A DNA stretch of 64,000 nt from Oxyruncus cristatus (Eukaryota; Chordata; Aves; Passeriformes; Cotingidae). Numbering within the stretch: the first letter of the stretch is position 1; each line of letters begins with the position of its first letter. Positions 1-12,800 of this stretch are shown here, piece by piece. Below the pieces are notes generated by a model. The model was not told where the DNA came from. It saw only the letters and a list, made by a program, of their open reading frames with translations, and made no database searches. The stretch spans positions 124,239 to 188,238 of the forward strand of contig VXAY01001209.1 in the NCBI GenBank assembly GCA_013399855.1. Reading direction: 5' to 3'. The position numbers and the translations under genes were made by a program.

Positions 1-740
1 TGGCTTTTGCTTTGAATTTCTTTTATTGTCGAGAGTAAAGAAATCAGGATTAAGAGGAACTGGTTACTACAAAAGCATGATAACTACTTCGATCCCTAGG
101 TATAAACATACAGTAATTAATCAATTAGTACAGCTCACATACATCAAGGAAAAATACAGGATATAGGATGAAGTCAGCATAATCTTTTTGATAGTTTTAT
201 GAATGATCTAATGTTGTAACTCTCAAGTTACTTCAGATTTACAGCAATACATAAGCAGACAGTAGGATCAGAACCTAAATGAAAGAGCTAGTCCACATTA
301 ATAAAAATTAAAAAAAGGTAATGGTTTCTGGTAAATTTATGACACTCATACTTTTTGTGGAATAAAAATGCATCATGACTTTCCACAGTTGGAGCTGAAT
401 CAAAAAAGCAAACCTCTTCAACAAGAGCCCTTAAAAATTAGTTATGTATTGTTGCCCATGTAACTTCAGCACATGTTTACAACTAACCATTAGCTTGAAT
501 GCATTTGGAAATGAGAAACAAATTCTTCTGAATTTAGTTAAAACGGTTATAAACACTTTTTTCTTATAATGCTTTTTTATTTTAATTAAAAGTTTTATCA
601 TAAGGGCATTTTCAGGTGTAATTCCCTTAACTAATGGTAGGGAAGCATTTTCAGACTCTCTGATAAGCTATTTCACATATTCCTTACCATCCTTTGAATT
701 TCCAGTACCCAAGTCTTGGTTATGGCTTCATCAGAATGTT

Positions 741-760
741 TGTGCATATATATATGCACA
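741..760. repeat. perfect 20-bp palindrome, alternating purine-pyrimidine
   Basis: The sequence TGTGCATATATATATGCACA equals its own reverse complement over all 20 bases. It is also strictly alternating pyrimidine-purine, so it could adopt cruciform or Z-like structure under torsion. There is no gene nearby, and a role is not implied by the sequence alone. Confidence 0.85.
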
Positions 761-3700
761 TTGCATGAATAAATTTTTTGTTGTCTGCACCTGTAAAAGG
801 TCAAGTTTAAGAAAATGTAGTTCAGCTCAGAAGTCTGAATGCATAGCCTCAGTGTCTGAGCCTCAAAACGGGAAAAGGCATCTATAATCAGCCTCCAGGC
901 TTCAGAATTTCCTCTAAAACAGAACTAGATAGTCTGTTTTTTTTTAATTCTCTCTCTTTTTATACAATATATATCTCAATGCTTCGACTTACAATCTAGA
1001 GAATAGGAATAAAAAAAAAAAGATATATTGGACTGAATTTAGAAAGGAATAGTTGTTCATGAGAATTTTGAGTCCATAAACCCCCTTTTGATAACACCTT
1101 ATGTTTCGTATGAAAGTGTGTGTTGACCAGCTAAGTTCCCCTATCCATAGGCTTAAACTGCAGCTCCATAGAAATAAGTTATTTGATTCCTTGGAAACAA
1201 TTCAACTGAATCAATTTCTAGTTATCTTTGGTCGTGTTCCTTAAATTAAAGGAAAAAATTTTATTATTCCACAGCTGGCTTTTCAGCTGAAGAAAGGATC
1301 ATGCATTTATGATTTTGAACACTGATTATACTTTATATTTTCATCTGAAGACTTGCCCTGATGTTGTGCATAGTTGTGTGGCATTGATTTCAGAATAAGC
1401 TTCTAAGTCCAGGTGTGATCAGTTATACAGACAGACTCACTGTGCTTTCTTATATCTGAAATATCCCTAGAGGCTTTTACCATTTTTCGGTGTCATAGAT
1501 TTTAATTTTTATGCAGCTGAAATCCAACATAGAGTTTAACATAGAGCATCTCTTTCACTTCAAGTACACGCAGTACACAGTAATCGCAAGAAGAATCCTA
1601 TAATCCAAACAGCAAGATGCATGTAGAGTAGTCTACAGCCTACCCAGGCCAAAGTCCATCCCAAGTTATACTTTTCCGAGATCACAATTTCATTCATTTG
1701 CTATGACTTTCGCCTCAAAATTCCATTTTGAAAGGAAAAAAAATAAATCTATTCATAACCACAACCACAGGAAAATTAGATCTCAAACATAGTTAATCTT
1801 AATGTGTTGTATTGATATTTCTTTAAATGACTTTAGAAGTTGTAATACTGCAAAATCAATTAAAACTCCTATATATAATGAAGTCAAATCAATGTCTTAA
1901 CATCTCTAAATGCAATCCAAAGGGAAATCTTTATGCTTTAAATAACACCAAAAGGAGGAATTAGGACTTGCTTAGACTGGAAGAATAAATGTTGACTAAG
2001 AGGTTGGTAGGTATTTTAATGCAAACCTTGTAAACTCATGCCTCCCAAACACCCATGAAAACATTCCTGTAGTTCAAACTGACTCAAAGTTCTGTGACTC
2101 AAAGCATTTCTGCAGCAATGAGGTTAAATTATTGACCTGAACTGAATTGCAAAACACAGCCAGGTTGTGGTGTGCAGGTTGGCCCTTATTGCACTGTTTT
2201 TGGACTGGAACTAGACCATACCTTGCTCGTACAATTACAGAAAATACCTAAAAATAAAAAGTTTTTTTTAAAAAACCCTGATATTAACTATAAAAAAGTT
2301 AAAACTTTTTGAACTCTCCAGAACCTGAGAGGGAGAATGAGACAGGGAGATACAGGTGTTTCAACACATGGCGGTGGATTTGTATTTATTTGGGTTGTTA
2401 TTGCTGCTAAACCACAGGACTGGGATTCAGGAGATCTGGGTTTTTTTGCTGCCTGGGTCATAGACACAGTCTGATTTTAAATGAACCACCATAATCTTAG
2501 TTCATTTAGATACTAACATGTATATTCACAAGAGATTAATTAGATGCTTATGTTAAGAAGGTGCTTAAAGCACTTTCTTTGTCAGTGTAAATCTTACTGT
2601 CTACAATATTCCAGCATAAAATGGGAATAAAGGCATCCTGCATATGCATTTTCCTCCTTGCATTTTCCACATTTTAAAAGCCTATACTGATTCCCTTGTT
2701 CCCCACTTCCTTTTTACGTCACCTAGCACAAAACTCCAAGATTATTATAAGGCCTGGGGACCTTTAAATAAAGTGATATAACAGTAAGTACTTAGCACAC
2801 ACTCCACACAATCTGTACCAGAACCATTTCTTTCTGTTAGCAAACAACCTGTGAAAGACAACATGTCAGTGTACTCTCAGGGAATTTGGACAGTTTTCTA
2901 ATTAATTTCTTAACATTTGTAGCACAAACCAAGCATCAGTAAATTATTTTTAGAGTATTTGGAACACTTCCAACCTCATTTTCTTCTCCGTTCACTCTTC
3001 TTTCACTAAAAGAGGCAGATACAGTTAAAATTGCACAACAGAAATATTTCTTTAAAGAACACTTGAAGCAATTGCCATTTTTATAAGCCTTAATTCTTTC
3101 ATGCTTAGGGTTTGTCCTCAGCTGATCTTGTTTCAGGTCAAGAAGTGACCCAATAAATAAATGGAAGAAGCAGACACTCTAGACTTCCTTCTCAAGTATA
3201 GCTCAATACAAGGCATGTTAATGGTAAAGTCTCTCAGGAGCATTTATGAGACAGGGAGAGAGAAACATTTTAAGAAATTATTCATATACTTGTTTACATT
3301 AGTATTTGTAGCATTATCCTTAAAAATGAACACTTTATTGCATTAAAAAATCCACTATACCTGTAAAATGTTACATTGCAAGCAAACCAATCAAATAAAT
3401 AATGCAGAACTATTTCAGACTATCTACTTGCACTGAGTCACAATCCTACATAGGTCTGTGAAGTGTCTCAGAAAGAGCCTCATTCAAAGTCCACATTGTC
3501 TAATTCAAAACATGTTGGCAAGACATCTTTCACAGAGCTGCAGGGAGTAAGTCCGCTGTTGTCCAGTTGTGAGTCTCACAGGGCAGTTTTCTCAAGTGAC
3601 CTGTATTATTTGCAGATTTGAGAACTAAAGGGCAGTGCCAGGTGCCTTCTGAAAAATGACCTCATTTAATTTTCAGGTAATATCAAGAAAAACACCACCA

Positions 3701-5213
3701 AGACAAACCTTTCTCCCAGAACTGATTGTTGAAGCTTCCTTCATAAAACTCAGAGGTCATTTGCCCAGGCATCCACAATTATGTAGAGTGCTGCAGTACA
3801 AAGCAGAGACTGAGGTGGTCAAATCAAACAACCAGATCCGTCTACCACAACACCACTAATTTCAATTCCACTTCTGTATTAAACATTTTCTTTACTGTGC
3901 TCTAGTGCTGTCTTCATAATACATCTCCTACACAGCAAGCAACCTCTTTCACCAGCTCAGTTACCAGTCTCAGTGTATAGACCCTGTAAAAGTCATTACG
4001 GTAATGTAATTTCTAGTACTTGAGTTTTCACTATAGCAAAATCTCACAGGGATCAGACCCACTTATGGTCTTAACTAAAACTAGCCATCTGACTTAATTA
4101 ACATTTAGAATTCATCAAACCTTGCAGGGCTCATACTGGGCTCTGGGGCAGCTCGGCGGTGCTCACATTGGGCTCCTGCTGGGTCTGTGTATCCGGTAGC
4201 AGTGTTATTCCACTAGATGACATTCTTGGTGTTAAAGCAAAGGAAGAATGAAACTAAAAAAATCAGTTTCACAGTATTTCCACATCACGCAGCACATCAC
4301 ACAGCACAGGGAGTACAAGGAGAACAGGAGGATCCTGGGAGCAGCAGGAACCAATAGAAACATATATTGCTCTTGAATGTTTGCTCCATAAACTGTAACC
4401 CAACAATACTTTTGTCTTTGTTAAATACTTTTCTGTGCAATACAAGTTCTGAATATATTTTTCTTTCTCTATATATATACACAGTAATACTAAAAGCAGC
4501 GTAAAGCTTTGTTTCTCTGAAGGTATAGCAGACCACTGAAGTTTTTTTCCATAATTAGGAGTGATGTCAATAGGGAAACAGAGAGACTTTGATTTGGGCC
4601 ATCCAAGGTATCTAGATTTTTCAAGACCTAAGTTCTGTGCTCAGAGCATAGAACATTCTGATGGACAGAGAGTTGCTGCTCACAGTCTTGGCTGCCTCAG
4701 CTGGGTCTGGGGCAGACCTGTGCAATTATACCATTTTTATTTTTTTTTTTCCATGACCTCATAGCATTTACTCTTCACACAATGCCTGCTTTGCATTTCT
4801 TCCTTCCTCGTACCAGATTGGCAAGTTGCCAAATAATACTCAGGTAACCACCAGAGGCACTGCATCCTTTCACTGACATTATTGTGTGATGGCTTGATTA
4901 ATTAGACTTTATGAAGTGCTTTATTTTTCTGTCATATGCAAAAATGCAGTTGAATGTATAAAACCTGTTCATTAAGAACTACCATGAGATTAAATACTTA
5001 CAAGACATTTAAACACAATGATATTGAAAAAAGTAAAAGTATCTGCTGTATAAATCTACATTTCCAACATGCAAAGTGCAATATAAAGGCAAACTTCAAA
5101 CATTTAGCATGAATTTCCACCACAATTTGAGTTCTTGCCTTCCTAAAGTTTCAAGAATTATCTTGCATTTAGATATTCTCTGTTGTTCAGGGAGTTCATT
5201 TAATTTCTTTTTT

Positions 5214-5232
5214 TATATATATATATATATAT
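5214..5232. repeat. (TA)n microsatellite
   Basis: About nine TA dinucleotides follow a short T run, within otherwise unique AT-rich DNA. This is a plain dinucleotide microsatellite, likely length-polymorphic. Confidence 0.85.
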
Positions 5233-7809
5233 TATAAAGTGAAGCATCACACACAGTCCTACGCTTTGTCATATTTGAAGATTCTCATATTGTCAAGACA
5301 CAAGGACGGTACGTTCTTTTCACTTTATACCAGTGGCTGCAGGCACTGAGAAGGGGCTATGAGAGTGCACAAGAAAGGTAAAAATACTGAATTCCGGTAC
5401 AGGTCTTTCCTGGGAGATTATTAATTTCCTACAGGACATACAACATATTTAGTGGCAGTGAAAATATGACAACTCTATCTGTCAGTCCAACCAAGTTTAT
5501 CATGATGTTTAAGCATTTCTTAACTGTCAAACTAAAACACGAACCTAAAAATAATAAACTGCATTCTGAAATATCTACCATAAAGCACGCAGGGAAAAAA
5601 AAAAAAAAAAGGATACAAAAGATGATTTCCAAACCATAAATAATATTTTTGCAGTCATGCTTGCATCCTTATTCCTGAAACCAATTTAGAAAACAATTGG
5701 ACAGGGCACCCTGGGAATAAAGAATCATTTGCCATTAGACATTAATGTGTGATTACTTAGTAATGTAATTGAAAGCATGACTGTAGCACATTGCCAGCTT
5801 TCTATTGCCAGGAGATTACATCGTAAATGATACAGAGTGTTTCAAATCATTTTTTTTATTCCATATTTGTTGTGACAAGAAGTTTTGCTTAATATTTGAC
5901 TTCATTTTTCTTTCTCAAATATTGCAGGATCAAGGTTTTGTGGGAAGGAGTGGTGGGAGAGATAGTCCTTATTTCATCACTAGCACAAGAAAATATAACG
6001 TGCTAACTAATTGCCATGATTGTGTCAGGAGATTTGTAGTGGAGTCCAGTGATGTCTGAATGTGAGCATATATAACTAACACAATAGTGTGTCACCTTTA
6101 GAACTCTGTTTGTGGCTCTGGTTCTGTGAATCAGAGTAAAATCCAAGAGCTAAATGTGCAGCCTACGTGTGTTGGATCAAAACCCTAGAAATGTGTTGGG
6201 CTATACTGACTTTACCTCCTGAAGACCTGACCCAAATCACAGGTACTCCATGAAGTCTCATGGTGTTTAAAGGCTTGCTACTCAACCAAGGTAGCCAGGC
6301 AAAGCTGGGTGGGCTTTTGGAGGAGTTGTGTCCTATCACACCTCCTGAGACTCCAGCTGCACTGACAGAGCTACCGAAATTCAGGGCTCCCCTTTGCACA
6401 GAAAGCATTAACTCAGCAGAATGCTTCCCTCTCTTGTCTTCACAGCCTTTCCTTCCAAGCATCCTGTGACTTCAACAACTGACATAATAAATTTCAAAGG
6501 TTTTACTAGTAAATGCAGCTTGTGCCCCCAGATCACCTAACATGGCTAAGACATCCTGTCTATGTAACTCATTTTTCTCCCATCCCATCTTGTTCGCAAA
6601 AATGACTGTCAACAGAAAATAATGAAAAGTTCAAGGTTTTTTGACAAGCTGGGATTTTTGCCCATGTGAACTGGGGTACAATCATGCCTTGCTGGTCCTT
6701 ATACAAAGAACATATATCACCCCATCCACTTGAGCCACGCTCCCAAGGAACTTGTCCAGCCCAGCAGTCCCTCTATGCATACACCATACACGAACACTAT
6801 CAGGCAAATTCAAGAGAACTGTGCTGCCACAGAGCTATCATCAAACGCTATATCATGCATATTTGATTGTTTGATGCCTTCAGATCCCCTAAAATATGCA
6901 TTTCACATTTTAAGGCCTGAGGTTTCTGGGATTTAAAAAACATTCTGACTAGAGAATTCAAGAGGGAACTGTGAGGAGTTGAAATTCACAGTGATTTCCT
7001 CTCCCTTGCAGCCCGTTCTCACACATTTTTCATCAGCAAGCACAGAATGGAGCCTGAGTAAGGATTCTGGCATTTGGCTCACAGACTTTGCTTTGTCTTT
7101 ATCCTTTTTTACTGAATGTCAGGTGACCACCGAGGCAATAGAGAACTCCAAGAACAGTGTATGTTTCAGAGCAGGATTTATTGTTTGCGGGCAACTGTCT
7201 CTCTCCTCTCTGACACCACTAGCACTGAAACCAAGAAGGAAAGAATAAAACAATAACTGCAAGGTGGCAAGGTGGTAAGTCTTCCTTCCAGAGACTGATT
7301 CTGGGCTAACTTTCCCTCCAGTAATGAGGAGATGACTGCATGCAGAATGACTGCACCTCAAAAGGCCCCCTTCAACTACAACATGGAATTCATTTTTCAA
7401 GACAAACTTTTTATTACAAGACTTCTAACAAAAATTATTTGCTTCTCAGCTGTTTTACATAGTTTCTTAAACTGTTTTCACAGTATTGAATGATCAGAAC
7501 AAACCAGATTACTTCATTCTAATTTGTCCTAGTGACCTACTGTATGCATTAATAAAGAGATATTTTATTTCTGCCTGTAGCTCTCTTTTCACTGAAGAAA
7601 GCTATGCCAGTTGCATTGAAATACTTTTAACCTACTCAGTTCATGACAGTGGAAGTACCAAGCCTTCTGGGCTTTGTAATATAATAGCACCCCTTTATCA
7701 CTTTGAATGGTTTATTGGAACCAGCTTGTACAGATGATTTAGTTTACCATAGTGAGGCCACTACTGCAGGGCTCCAATCTCTGTATGGGGACTCTTCTCT
7801 AATTTTCAA

Positions 7810-7925
7810 TATTTCCAGTTTGGTTTTTGAGTGGGTTTGTTTTTGGGAGTGTTTGCTGGTTGTGGTTTTGTGGTGTGTTTGCTTTGTTTGGTTGTTTTTT
7901 TGTTTGTTTGTTTGCTTTATTTCCT
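7810..7925. repeat. G/T-rich low-complexity tract with GTTT units
   Basis: On the + strand the tract is almost only G and T, with repeated GTTT and TTTG words and a (TTTG)n core near 7895-7915. An open frame crosses it but encodes only V, F, L, C and W-rich low-complexity peptide, so it is not treated as coding. A tract of the complementary type, C/A-rich on the + strand, lies at 19370-19425. Confidence 0.7.
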
Positions 7926-9589
7926 TTTACCTGATTAATTTTTTCATATAGCTTCAGTTAGAATTTTCAGTCTTTGCCCTCTTGATATATTCTTAAGATG
8001 AGACCTAGTCCAGATAACATGCATTTTGCGAACAGGTGGTGCTCACCAATTTTCATCAAAAACGGGAATCAGTTTTGTCCAACACGAGTCAGAAACATTT
8101 GCCAACTCTATTGCACTTAGAAATACTAATGTGAGAAACATTACTAGGACAAGTATCCTCATCATTCTCTAGAAAAGGACAATCATATCAGAGTTCTGAG
8201 ACCACACACACAGACTGGGTCAGCAAACGAACACGGTGACTTCATGTAGCAACTAGCATGGCTCTTAGCACAAGTCTGTGAATTTTAACCTACTTTTTGC
8301 TATAACAGAAATAAATAAAATATGACCACCCACCTGTCCCAAACAACCAAACAGTTTTGATGTGCTCAAGGAAATAGATAGCCAAACTAGGCAAACAGAT
8401 TGATCATCAAGAAGTACAAAAGTGTCCAGAGTTGTCTGGAACAAGCAGATTATGGGCACCACCAATAGAACAGCAAATCAGAAAATGAGAGCACAGTTTA
8501 TGCAGACCTCATTAGTGAGGTCTTCTCTACCCAATCCTTTAACTAAGGACACCTAGGAGTACTGCTGTAACCCAGTACTCACCCAGAATATGTCTGGGGA
8601 GGGAACCCTACGGTCCTGCACCAGGACCATCTTGCTAGCCTCTGGGAAGGGAGAAGAACACAGGAGTCTCCACAGCCCTGCCAGAGGATACACACAGCAC
8701 AGCTGAAACCACTACACTCAACTGCCCAACCTCATGCCCAGGCCACACTCTCTCTGCCTCAGGACAGAGAAGGTCCTGTAAGGAGCCTCTACACTGACAC
8801 ACTCAGATTCTCGCCCATATAATGGCATCTGTCCCATTCCATCCCTTCCCCCCCAAAACCCCTCTCTCTCCCAAACAAACAGCAAAACAGGGAAGTTCTG
8901 TAAATTGTAAAATTGCACGCATCTGTGATCAAAATCCACTTGGCCTCTACACAGTCATTTGGTCTTAAACCATGACACTTTGGCACAAGAGAGTGCTCCT
9001 TACAGGGCATTTAATGGAATCTCTGCACATGATAATCTGCTGCTGATCTCATAATATGATTCTGTGTCTGGGTATATTAACAATCACATAGATAAAAAGA
9101 TTCTCTTTGAGCCTACAGATGAGTATGTAAAAACATAACTTAGCTTTCTACAGTTTTTTATGATTACACTTATATACAAAAGCATTTTAATTGCCTTACA
9201 AATCAAGATTTACCCTGAATATATAAAAGAACATCCAATCAGTCTCCATGTGACTTTAAAAATTTTTCTTAACTGGAAGACTTTCACAGACTTTAGAGTG
9301 AGGTTTGCACTGGTACCAAAGCAAGATTGGCTCCACTTTCTCACCCCAACAACGTGCAGTTGCCTCCCCTGTCTTGAGCTGTCCAGCAGTAGGGATTTGT
9401 CTCACAGCTTCATTCATCTTCGCGTATTTCCTAGAAACACTTGCCTAGTGCACTTCTTCATCTCTTAAATAAGGGACAGGCGAAGAAAAGGAATTTAGCA
9501 TCCTTTATCTAAAGAAATTCCACAATAGGGGCAAAAAAAAAAAAAAAAAGAAAGCACAACGAAAGGACAACAAGCAACAGTTACAAATA

Positions 9590-9831
9590 GCAGCAAGGGG
9601 AATTCCAATTGTATATAAGAAAAAATATTCCACACAATAAACATGGTAAGTACTGGAACAGTTGCCCAGAGAGGCAGAGAACTTTGCACCTTGAGGATTT
9701 CCAAATTATCATGCAAGTACCTGAACATTTTTATCCAAAATTGAACAGGTCAGCTGAGCAACCTTGAGCAGGCAAGATTAGATGACCTCAGAAATTTTCT
9801 CCAATCTAATTTTTTCTATGATTCTTCTATG
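9590..9831 (+). mobile_element. old, decayed CR1 LINE 3' end
   Basis: The stretch follows the standard order of a CR1 3' terminus. It has the phrase TGGAACAGTTGCCCAGAGAG, then words resembling the CR1 segment where the encoded protein ends, then 'TTGAGCAGGCAAGATTAGATGACCTC', split here as TTGAGCAGG plus AGATGACCTC. It ends in CTATGATTCTTCTATG, a degraded version of the ATTCTATG tail. It is strongly 5'-truncated, with no reverse transcriptase core, and carries many indels, so it is older than the copies at 38 kb and 62 kb. A 17-base A run at 9533-9549 lies just upstream; whether it belongs to the element is unclear. Confidence 0.85.
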
Positions 9832-12800
9832 CCATGTCTACACACTCTCGGAGGAAGGGTAATAATAGGGGTATACGGTTACAGGCTCCACAGTCACTGG
9901 TACAAAGATTACTGGGTGCTGTCACTGGTACAGAGTACAAAAGGTCTACTTTCATTGAGAATGTTGAAGAAAGTCAGCCATAAAGAGCAAATGACAGACC
10001 TTCAAGACAGTAAATGATTTCTACTGTCTGGTGTACAGTAATTAAGTCTTGATGCAGAGCTAGAAGGAACCTACATTGGACTTGGAAAGGATATTCGAAA
10101 ACACAGTCACAGCAGCTACAGAGATGGACATTCATTAAATCTAGGAGATGGAAAAAGAACCCCTGATGTGCATATTAAACAATTTCAGCAACTGTCCTTT
10201 TTTATGAAAATATTAGCCTCACATTATTGTTAAGGTCAACAAAGCTTGCAGTGTCTACTGTACAAGTAGCAGTTGTGAACATTAGATACTCAGATCACAG
10301 TAAATCCATTTTGAACTCCTGCCGCTTTCTTCCCCTACTTGACTTCTCTGGATCAGAGAACACAAATTGCCCTGGACTCCATCACATCAGAGCAGTTTGT
10401 CTAACATGGACAAATTTTTTCTGGTGACATGCTGGTAATTGAGACCACCAAACACATTATTCTATTGAATTCCTATGCAATATAAATCCAGCTTCACAGA
10501 ATTAGAAGGCAAAGACGTAATTCCAGTCGACCACAGAGCCTTCAGTATGTAAATTAGATTTGGCTGGTTCTGTGCAACAGATCTATCAAGTGAACTGGTG
10601 AAATAAACCATAAGAAACCAGATATAACAGCCTGAAGTAAACTACAGTTAGTTTGTCAAACATTATAAGTACAGTTATGTGGACTTAAAAAAAATCATCC
10701 CTGCCAGTTAGTCCAATTTGGGGAATTACTTGGGAATGCTAGCTCATGACTCAAAAAGTTTTGCCATAGTTACAACACGTGGAATGTATTAAGTGAATAC
10801 TCCAAAATTTTTGTGGGATTCATTTTTTACTAAGGTCATGACAGGTTCTTTTATTTTTTCTCTTATGACTTTTTGTCTTTTACTACGCACATCACAGTAC
10901 ACCAAGTGCAGACTAGGTCCTGGAGAACTCTAACCCCTCATTCTAAAATACAGTGCATGGAACACCATAACCTTCCCCAGTTCAACACCTATAAACCCAC
11001 CAAAATCTCAGCTATAATACTTTGTTTTGATTTATTTCTCTCATATCTCAAGTGAATCAGTACTTGACCATCAACAGGAACACGGTCTTAGTGCAAAGAA
11101 AACATCACTACTTAAGTACTTGTTGATTTGAATTATCTGGGCAGCTACAGAGAGGCAAAGTAATCTCCTACAGTACTGGCACAGATATCATAGGCCAATA
11201 TAGTTTATCTATATCCACCTAGCCCCAGTGAACTCTACAGAAATTACCCTCACTAAAGAGAGATTCATTCAATTTGAAGATACAGTCAAGATGCCCAGAA
11301 TATTTTGGATTATCAAAGAGCCTTCTGGCACATTTAAAATAAGAACATCAACATTAGTTTCATCACCATCGCTGAACTTGATAGTGGGAAATTACATCTA
11401 GGAGCTGGAACTGTATCAAAAAGAAATTCCTGTACAGCATCACTGTACATTCTTAAGCCACTGCTAGTTTTTGCCCCTGAGACAGAATATCCTTCAATGA
11501 TGTGTGAAGTAATCTCTGCATCCTTTGTGGTTAGGTTTACAATTCTCTTTGTCATTCATTGCGATAAAATGTTACTAGTCAAAGGAAAGAGTTTATTTCA
11601 AGAGTAGGGTGGTTTGTGGTTTGGGTTTTTTTCCACCTTTGTCTCCACCAGTGTAGTTGGTGAAGACTAGTACCTGCTCTTCCTACTTCAAAAAACCTTC
11701 CATGGAGTTGACTGTTTTGGATAAATGCTCCTTGTCCTGGTATCTGCCAGCAGCACATAGTCTCAGGTTTTCCCCAGTCTTGTAGAAACTTGTCTAAGTA
11801 AAATCAGACTGGATAATGGTAGCTTCCTCTTGCCCATTCTGCTCCCAAAACATTAGAAGAATTGTCCCAGTAACTGTTCAACGATGGAAAATTTCCTAAA
11901 ACTGTAGCAGTGACACTTTGATGGACACTCTAGAAATACAGTACCAAAAAAAAAGTGTTAGTTTAATAAAAAAAAAATATCCTAATGAGATCTCTGGAGA
12001 CATGTATCCTCTTGAGGAACAGATCTTGAACAAACATCACCAAATAGCATTTCCCTAGTGTGCTAGAAGACAGAGAAAACAGGATTTCTTCATTCACCAC
12101 TCCAACTAAATGCTCTATCATCTGGCTGCTACTGGCAAGTCTACTCTGGTAAATTTTGCCTCTATTTGTTCCTGATACCTCTTCTCACATAAAAAGCCAA
12201 AGCATGAATTTAGAACAAAGTAAATATTTAGGTTTCACACCAGATTGGTCCAACACACTTACTCTGAGAACAAGTATCATCTTTTATGGTCTGGTTTAAT
12301 GTGCTCAGGAAGAGGTTTAAGACTGGCCAAAATCCCATAACCTACATAGAATGGTTCATTCAGAGACCAGCATTTCTATAACTGGCAAAATACTTCTATA
12401 CAGCCAACAACAACACATATTGCTGAACTCATGCTTAATGCTGATAAATCTTACAGTAAACAAATAATACAGATGCGTTCCTTCATTACATCAGCATTGA
12501 GTGTTTGATTAATCCATATGAACTTTAAAAGTAACTTCTAAAACACCTTGGTAAGCTCTGATAGCCATTAAGTCTCTCAGAGTACAGCTGCACATGGAAC
12601 TATATAGACCCAAACTATGGAATGTCTACAAAACCAGTATTAAGAGTGGCTAATTCTTGGGGACTATCTCCATCTGAGGAAGACAGATACCATTTTTGGT
12701 CAGACTATCTTTCTATAGTTATACTGATGGCATCAAATGACGACTGAAGTCATCAAATTGCAAATCATCCCTAGCGCCACACTGCACTATGTTATGAGCA

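Larger units (their letters stand above)
1..9532. other. AT-rich non-coding DNA, no gene recognised
   Basis: I read this stretch on both strands and recognise no exon, RNA gene or full transposon. Open frames are at most about 100 codons and encode low-complexity or unfamiliar peptides. Simple sequence includes a TA run near 5214-5232, A runs at 5595-5610 and a G/T-rich low-complexity tract at about 7810-7925. A perfect palindrome lies at 741-760. Two mildly GC-richer patches (about 4130-4200 and 8570-8860) have no recognised identity. Intron or intergenic DNA is the best description; unannotated UTRs or non-coding RNA exons cannot be excluded by eye. Confidence 0.6.

Noticed and set aside
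5805..6059. Possible exon after a good-looking splice acceptor (pyrimidine tract and GCAG near 5926)
   Set aside because: The following frame encodes an unfamiliar peptide, and there is no partner exon or donor that I can recognise.
10495..10560. Possible reversed CR1 tail (CACAGAATTAGAAGG)
   Set aside because: Only a few words agree and the following sequence does not keep the CR1 order.
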